DNA of 8,972 nucleotides from a bacterium (GTDB lineage: Bacteria > SZUA-182 > SZUA-191 > JAJRXT01), in the NCBI GenBank assembly GCA_024277605.1, contig JAJRUU010000213.1, forward strand, positions 1 through 8,972, written 5' to 3'. Under the pieces are notes generated by a model. The model had not been told where the DNA came from. It made no database searches and worked only from the letters and a program-made list of their open reading frames with translations. Shown here one piece after another: positions 5,282 to 8,972 of this stretch. The position numbers and the translations under genes are program-made. How positions within the stretch are numbered: position 1 is the stretch's first letter; each line of letters opens with the position of its first letter.

Positions 5282-6346
5282 TTAGCCTAAGGCGCCTATT
5301 TGTTCACCTCTTAATACTTTACGCATGTGTTGGCTTTTTTCAATCAGTTCCTGTCGATTATCCGGGGTGATAATCTCTAGTAGGGGAGGGGAAGAGTGGC
5401 CGGAAAATACGTGCTGGATTAAATCTTTCGGTACACCGGATTTAGCTAAAGCGGTTTCATTTAAGTCCTGGGCTAGTTCATGTACTTGATAGCGTCCCTT
5501 CCAGGCAAAAGCATATGCCATGGCCGCAGTGGTATAAACGGTAGGGGATATACAGGCAAATTCAGCTTCCGCCAGAGCATAGGCATTGCCGTTAAAGGAG
5601 ATACTCACTCCCCCGGCCTGGCGTACCAGCTTAAAGGCTTCCACATCGGTAATACTGTCACCCACAAACATTACCTGTTCTAAATTTAGCCCGGTTTGCT
5701 TAATGCTATCCCGGATAGCTTGAGCCTTCATCTGTCCGCCCATGACCTCCACGCCTTGTAAGAGCCGCCCGCATTTACCACCCCATATCTCTTGCCAGAA
5801 AATTTCCTCCAGGCGCTTGATAGCGGCTTTTGTATCTTTCGATAATGGCTGATCTAATATCAAAGGTGGCATTGCCAGCATCTCCAGGGCCAATTTCTTT
5901 ATCCACTCTATCTCTTGGGCCGGTACGTTATAACCATCCAGGTCTAAGGCGGTGCAGTAGATATTTTCTTCAGGGATACCTGCTTGCCGATACATGGGGC
6001 GAGCAAACTGCTCATAGCTGGTGGTAATAATGACTACCTTAAAGCGGGCTTTAATATACTTCAGAGACTCTTTGGCATCAGGCACCCAGGCTACCGCCTG
6101 CTTGGAGTAATCCTCGATTGCCTGATTGGTTGCGCCATAGGCCTTTAAGAAGGGTAAAATGAGTTTGAGCGTATCACCCGCCTTATAGCCGGGGCGTTTT
6201 ACAATATCCGCTAAATAATCATCATAGGCGCTGAGCATAGCAAACAGCTTATCTCCCTGGGGGATAAATACTTGCGCCAGCTCAAAGGCATTGTCATTAA
6301 GACACAACGGGCCTTCGCTGTCAGAGCAAAACAGGTGATGGTGCAT
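5282..6346 (-). CDS. HAD-superfamily protein of COG4030/EhaR type
   Basis: A 354-residue protein. The N-terminus FCSDSEGPLCLNDNAFELAQ (6-25) matches my memory of the archaeal COG4030 proteins (energy-converting hydrogenase A subunit R, EhaR), which start with an S/D-C-EGP-x3-NDNA block. HAD motifs are visible: motif I D9-S-E11, where the second acidic residue is Glu rather than the usual Asp; motif II at VVIITTS (104-110); Lys in QMKAQA (K208); and motif IV GDSITD (229-234). It is probably a phosphatase or phosphotransferase of unknown substrate. No hydrogenase genes are nearby. The start is ATG at 6344-6346 because AGGA lies five bases upstream and the conserved region begins at once; the frame is open to a TTG at 6394 without support. 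It is divergent from the deacetylase gene. Confidence 0.75.
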   Translation of the reverse strand: MHHHLFCSDSEGPLCLNDNAFELAQVFIPQGDKLFAMLSAYDDYLADIVKRPGYKAGDTLKLILPFLKAYGATNQAIEDYSKQAVAWVPDAKESLKYIKARFKVVIITTSYEQFARPMYRQAGIPEENIYCTALDLDGYNVPAQEIEWIKKLALEMLAMPPLILDQPLSKDTKAAIKRLEEIFWQEIWGGKCGRLLQGVEVMGGQMKAQAIRDSIKQTGLNLEQVMFVGDSITDVEAFKLVRQAGGVSISFNGNAYALAEAEFACISPTVYTTAAMAYAFAWKGRYQVHELAQDLNETALAKSGVPKDLIQHVFSGHSSPPLLEIITPDNRQELIEKSQHMRKVLRGEQIGALG

Positions 6347-6375
6347 AATTATCCTGAAATATCCTGTTATTCGGG

Positions 6376-6404
6376 TTGAAAAGTTGTAATACAAATTATA
6401 TAGT
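6376..6404 (+). promoter_or_regulatory. Sigma70-type promoter for the deacetylase gene
   Basis: TTGAAA (6376-6381) and TATAGT (6399-6404) are separated by 17 bases. A perfect TATAAT at 6405-6410 is an alternative -10. Start would be near 6411, leaving a ~40-nt leader with AAGGAG at 6441-6446. Confidence 0.6.
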
Positions 6405-6405
6405 T

Positions 6406-6434
6406 ATAATAACATGAGCATATATGCGGGTCAA
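6406..6434 (-). promoter_or_regulatory. Sigma70-type promoter for the HAD gene
   Basis: On the minus strand, TTGACC (6434-6429) and TATTAT (6411-6406) are separated by exactly 17 bases. This promoter faces away from the deacetylase promoter, and its -10 overlaps the alternative TATAAT of that promoter, so use of one could affect the other. Confidence 0.6.
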
Positions 6435-6452
6435 CCAGTTAAGGAGTAGTCT

Positions 6453-7397
6453 ATGAAGCGTACCGGTTTTGTATATTCGGCTGAGTATTTAAAGCATAGA
6501 ACCAAGTTTCACCCGGAGAGCGCCAAGCGGCTGACCGCCATTGTAGATTATCTCAAGCAGAGCGGGCAACTAAAGCAGCTTTTATCCATCACGCCTTATC
6601 CTGCGAATATCGAGCAGATGGCTCTGGTGCATAGTTTAGATTATATCGGCATGGTTAAAGATAGCTGTCGGCAGGGGGTGCGGATGCTGGATTCAGATAC
6701 CCAGATATCGCATGAATCATATGAGGTGGCTTGTCTGGCGACAGGTGGGGCGCTGGCTGCGGTGGATGCGGTGATGCAGGGTGAGGCGGATAATGTTTTT
6801 TGCGCCGTGCGTCCTCCGGGACACCATGCGCTGCCTGAGCAGGCCATGGGCTTTTGTTTGTTTAATAATGTAGCCATTGCCGCCCGCTATGCACAAAAGA
6901 TGCATGGATTAAACAAGGTATTGATCATTGACTGGGATGTGCATCATGGCAACGGTACGTATGCAGTTTTTGAGCGTGATCCCTCGGTGTTTTATTTTAG
7001 TATCCACCAATACCCGCATTATCCGGGAACCGGGCGGGCGGATGAGGTCGGTAGTGATGAGGGCCAGGGCGCCAGCCTGCATGTGCCGCTTGCGGGTGGG
7101 CAGGGAGATGCGGAATATATCGCCGCATTTAAAGAGCAGTTGCTCCCGGCGGCGTTAGCCTTTAAGCCTGAGTTAATCCTGATCTCAGCCGGATTCGATG
7201 CTCACCTGGATGATGCACTATCCTCTATGCAGCTAAGCAGTGAAGGCTTTGGCCGGCTGACTGACATTGTATGCCGACTGGCCGATGATGTTTGCGCAGG
7301 CCGTATAGTCTCGGTGTTAGAGGGTGGTTATAACCTGCCCGCCTTAGCCGAATCGGTATCTGAACATATTAGGCGGCTGCAAGAGACTGCCGCTTAA
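6453..7397 (+). CDS. Histone deacetylase family (HDAC/AcuC/acetylpolyamine amidohydrolase-like) zinc deacetylase
   Basis: A 314-residue protein of full family length. Class II-type HDAC motifs are all present: RPPGHHA with the catalytic His pair H124-H125, GFCLFNNVAIAARYA (133-147), DWDVHHGNGT with Zn ligands D162 and H164, SAGFDAH with Zn ligand D249, and EGGYN with catalytic Tyr Y293. It should therefore be an active Zn-dependent amidohydrolase removing acetyl groups from lysine, polyamines or small amides; the real substrate cannot be read from sequence. Known bacterial relatives include AcuC, which acts on acetyl-CoA synthetase, but no acs or acuA gene is visible here. AAGGAG six bases before the ATG supports the start. 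It converges with the SUMF1-type gene, leaving only 36 bases between stops. Confidence 0.92.
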   Translation: MKRTGFVYSAEYLKHRTKFHPESAKRLTAIVDYLKQSGQLKQLLSITPYPANIEQMALVHSLDYIGMVKDSCRQGVRMLDSDTQISHESYEVACLATGGALAAVDAVMQGEADNVFCAVRPPGHHALPEQAMGFCLFNNVAIAARYAQKMHGLNKVLIIDWDVHHGNGTYAVFERDPSVFYFSIHQYPHYPGTGRADEVGSDEGQGASLHVPLAGGQGDAEYIAAFKEQLLPAALAFKPELILISAGFDAHLDDALSSMQLSSEGFGRLTDIVCRLADDVCAGRIVSVLEGGYNLPALAESVSEHIRRLQETAA

Positions 7398-7408
7398 CCG
7401 ACAGAAGA

Positions 7409-7443
7409 GGGGTCTACGACCCAAAAAAGGGGTCTACGACCCC
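7409..7443 (-). terminator. Tandem GGGGTC-TAC-GACCCC palindromes forming an intrinsic terminator that contains a stop codon
   Basis: Two copies of the palindrome (7409-7422 and 7429-7443) are separated by AAAAAA (7423-7428). On the minus strand the second copy forms a 6-bp GC-rich stem followed by TTTTTT, a strong intrinsic terminator. The UAG stop of the minus-strand gene (7436-7434) lies at the loop and stem edge of that hairpin. On the plus strand the hairpins are not followed by T's. Confidence 0.8.
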
Positions 7444-8456
7444 CGGACACAGCGGAAGCCGAGGCGGTTGTTGCGATCATTGGGCATATCATAATCCCGG
7501 TCGCTGCAACGCAGATAAAACGCCGGACTCATATAACAGCCGCCGCGAATAGCCCGATAGTTTCCCGTATCCGGTCCCTTCGGGTCTTGCTGCGGACTGT
7601 TTTTATAGTAATGCGGATCATACCAGTCGGCCACCCACTCGCAGACATTCCCCGACAGCTGGAACGCCCCATACGGAGATGCCCCCTGCTCCAGGGAGTT
7701 AACGTTGAGATAAGTACTGGTAGGTCCCTCCCACTGTTTGGCAAAGTGAGCGCGTCCCGCATCCGGTTTTTCATCTCCCCATGGATAGCGCCGCTGGTCG
7801 GTGCCCCGAGCCGCCTTTTCCCATTCAGCCTCAGTGGGCAGCCTTTTTCCGGCCCACTCGCAATAAGACACAGCATCCTCCCAGGCGACATTCACAACTG
7901 GTTGTTGGGCAATCTCAGCCGGAAAGGCGCCATGATGATGCTTTCGCCAAAGGGTTAGCACTATTTCTTCTTCTTTAACCCCGGCTTCTTTAAGACGTTT
8001 TTTCAATTGCTGCTCATAGCGAATCTCTTTGTCAAAGTAAACCGAAATAATGCCCCCATTATAAGGGTTGATTATTTTTGCATCCAGCAGCTTCTTGACT
8101 ATGTCGCCGTCAGGTAACTTATCTTTATCGAAAACCCCATCTTGTTTCCATAGGTCATACTCAGGGTCAGTGAAGTTTGATGGTACATTATGATTAGTTT
8201 CCTGAACGAACTTTTTGTACTGGGTATTTGTTACCTCATATTTGTCAATGTAGAAATCGCCTATGGAAATCTTGTGTGGCGGGCGCTCGTCGTTATACCA
8301 TTCATTACTGCCCATGGTGAACTCACCGGCCGGGATCAAGATCATCTGTGCCCCATCCTTTTCATTGGTGATGGTTTTTGACCCGGCTTCAACCAGCATG
8401 GGGTGAGTGAGGATAGAGATCAGGAATAATGTTAAGGATAGCTTGATACATTTCAT
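7434..8456 (-). CDS. Exported FGE-sulfatase (SUMF1)-domain protein, probably not a catalytic formylglycine-generating enzyme
   Basis: A 340-residue protein with a Sec-type signal peptide at 1-25 (basic start, hydrophobic core LSLTLFLISIL). A full FGE-sulfatase fold follows: MILIPAGEFTMGS (38-50), DKYEVTNTQYKKFV (71-84), PVVNVAWEDAVSYCEWAGKR (186-205), LPTEAEWEKAARG (207-219), YPWGDE (224-229), LSGNVCEWVADWY (267-279), RAIRGGCYM (301-309) and LGFRCVR (332-338). In true FGE two cysteines follow the RGGSYMC block; here that segment is GGCYMSPAFYL, so the pair is absent. About 65-70 extra charged residues lie between the NFTDPEYDLW segment and PVVNV. AAGGAG six bases before the ATG supports the start. 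The last two residues and the stop come from the terminator palindrome. It likely acts in the periplasm or envelope, with unknown function. Confidence 0.88.
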   Translation of the reverse strand: MKCIKLSLTLFLISILTHPMLVEAGSKTITNEKDGAQMILIPAGEFTMGSNEWYNDERPPHKISIGDFYIDKYEVTNTQYKKFVQETNHNVPSNFTDPEYDLWKQDGVFDKDKLPDGDIVKKLLDAKIINPYNGGIISVYFDKEIRYEQQLKKRLKEAGVKEEEIVLTLWRKHHHGAFPAEIAQQPVVNVAWEDAVSYCEWAGKRLPTEAEWEKAARGTDQRRYPWGDEKPDAGRAHFAKQWEGPTSTYLNVNSLEQGASPYGAFQLSGNVCEWVADWYDPHYYKNSPQQDPKGPDTGNYRAIRGGCYMSPAFYLRCSDRDYDMPNDRNNRLGFRCVRGS

Positions 8457-8817
8457 AGAAATCTCCTTGTTTCTGATAGGCTAGAGGCACCTACCGTAAG
8501 CTAGTTAGCAAGTTACATACCAAGGGATTAAAAAGAGAGCACCCTCCTGCATAATTGGAAATTATCCTCATCTTATCAAAACAATAGCCGAAATAACCCA
8601 GCTTATATAAAGCCATTAAACCAAGCACTACTAATTTGCAAAATTATGGCATAGCTGACGTGTCAGGGCAAGCGTGCACCATTGAAATATACCTATAGGG
8701 ATATAATGGAGGGTATTTTTTAATGCAGCATTTTAGCCAGAACGGCTATTTTGGGGTAGACTTCGTGTGGGATAAACTGAGTGGAGAATAATTAAACCCG
8801 ACTGGTCGGGGGTCGGG
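8457..8817. other. Intergenic region between RND and SUMF1-type genes; no firm gene
   Basis: About 360 bases. I see no convincing promoter for the minus-strand gene that starts at 8456. There is an inverted repeat CTGAC-GT-GTCAG (8655-8666), which could be a protein-binding site. On the plus strand TTGAAA (8682-8687) and TATAAT (8702-8707) occur with only 14 bases between. They are followed by GGAGGG (8708-8713) and a 22-codon ORF at 8723-8791 (MQHFSQNGYFGVDFVWDKL...). That ORF is too short and unsupported to call a gene. Confidence 0.4.
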
Positions 8818-8819
8818 TT
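8795..8819 (-). terminator. Hairpin terminator of the RND gene
   Basis: AACCCGAC (8795-8802) pairs perfectly with GTCGGGTT (8812-8819) around a 9-base loop. In the minus direction the stem is followed by TAATTATT, a weak T-rich tract. The stem overlaps the TAA stop of the RND gene (8820-8818). Confidence 0.55.
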
Positions 8820-8972
8820 ATTGGGTGAAGTCTTTGAAGGCGTATGGTTCGACCTGTTCGGGGGAGGGGAAATCACCAAAAATAAGCCAGTGGGTGGCGC
8901 GCTTGATGTCGTTTAGGATGAGATACAGTGAGGGTACTAAAAACAAAGTAATGAGGGTAGCAAAGGTAAGCC
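8818..8972 (-). CDS. C-terminus of an RND-family efflux transporter (5' part outside window)
   Basis: Reading in from the right edge on the minus strand gives 50 codons and a TAA at 8820-8818. The visible segment LTFATLITLFLVPSLYLILN has the form of the last transmembrane helix of AcrB/MexB/CzcA-type inner-membrane pumps, where 'G-x-x-x-A-T-x-x-T-L-x-x-V-P-x-x-Y' is the family signature. A short cytoplasmic tail follows (DIKRATHWLIFGDFPSPEQV and ~13 more residues). RND pumps work with a periplasmic adaptor and an outer-membrane channel, which implies a two-membrane cell. The substrate class cannot be judged from this tail. Confidence 0.8.
   Translation of the reverse strand, partial: LTFATLITLFLVPSLYLILNDIKRATHWLIFGDFPSPEQVEPYAFKDFTQ

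Noticed and set aside
6347..6394. TTG at 6394 as start of the HAD gene
   Set aside because: It would place the start within the promoter region and add 16 residues not expected for the family. ATG at 6344-6346 has an AGGA site and begins at the conserved region.
8723..8791. 22-codon plus-strand ORF with GGAGGG upstream
   Set aside because: The TATAAT lies directly against the ribosome site, so both cannot serve the same transcript, and there is no homology or length to support a gene.

Overview
The window looks like a piece of chromosome from an anaerobic, Gram-negative-type bacterium, probably from an uncultured lineage. Supporting signs are a siroheme sulfite reductase with ferredoxin domains, the end of an RND efflux pump, a secreted sulfatase-modifying-factor-fold protein, and a HAD protein of a type best known from methanogenic archaea. 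Many short palindromes and small inverted-repeat elements sit between the genes. No rRNA, tRNA or CRISPR array is visible, so taxonomy cannot be fixed from this sequence.

Left part (1-3750, all + strand). The window opens in the last ~40 codons of a probable IS4-type transposase (to 125). Next come two imperfect copies of a ~175-bp non-coding element (168-344 and 443-622), with an extended -10 promoter between them. The second copy ends directly in front of a SLC13/DASS-type anion transporter (631-2058). A ~137-bp palindromic element (2077-2213) separates the transporter from a UspA-like protein (2298-2762, TTG start) and a compact sulfite reductase with two extra [4Fe-4S] sites (2832-3692). 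A clear intrinsic terminator (3715-3750) closes the group. The layout suggests an oxyanion/sulfite uptake and reduction module, but that link is an inference from adjacency.

Middle part (3751-5281). A very AT-rich, isolated minus-strand gene encodes a PIN-domain nuclease of DUF4935 type (3916-4986). It lies between copies of a 20-bp repeat (3818-3837, inverted at 5028-5047, direct again at 5168-5187). The last two copies are also the outer arms of a ~160-bp hairpin element. This looks like an acquired islet, possibly defence or toxin related.

Right part (5282-8972). A HAD-family protein (minus, COG4030/EhaR-like) and an HDAC/AcuC-type zinc deacetylase (plus) are divergently transcribed from a compact, overlapping promoter region. 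The deacetylase converges on an exported FGE-sulfatase (SUMF1)-fold protein (minus) that lacks the catalytic cysteine pair of true formylglycine-generating enzymes and carries a charged insertion. Its UAG stop lies inside an intrinsic terminator hairpin. After ~360 bp of intergenic DNA the window ends in the C-terminus of an RND transporter (minus), whose stop codon also touches a hairpin.

The most notable signals are the duplicated leader before the transporter, the repeat-flanked PIN gene, and GC-rich palindromes placed exactly at gene boundaries.
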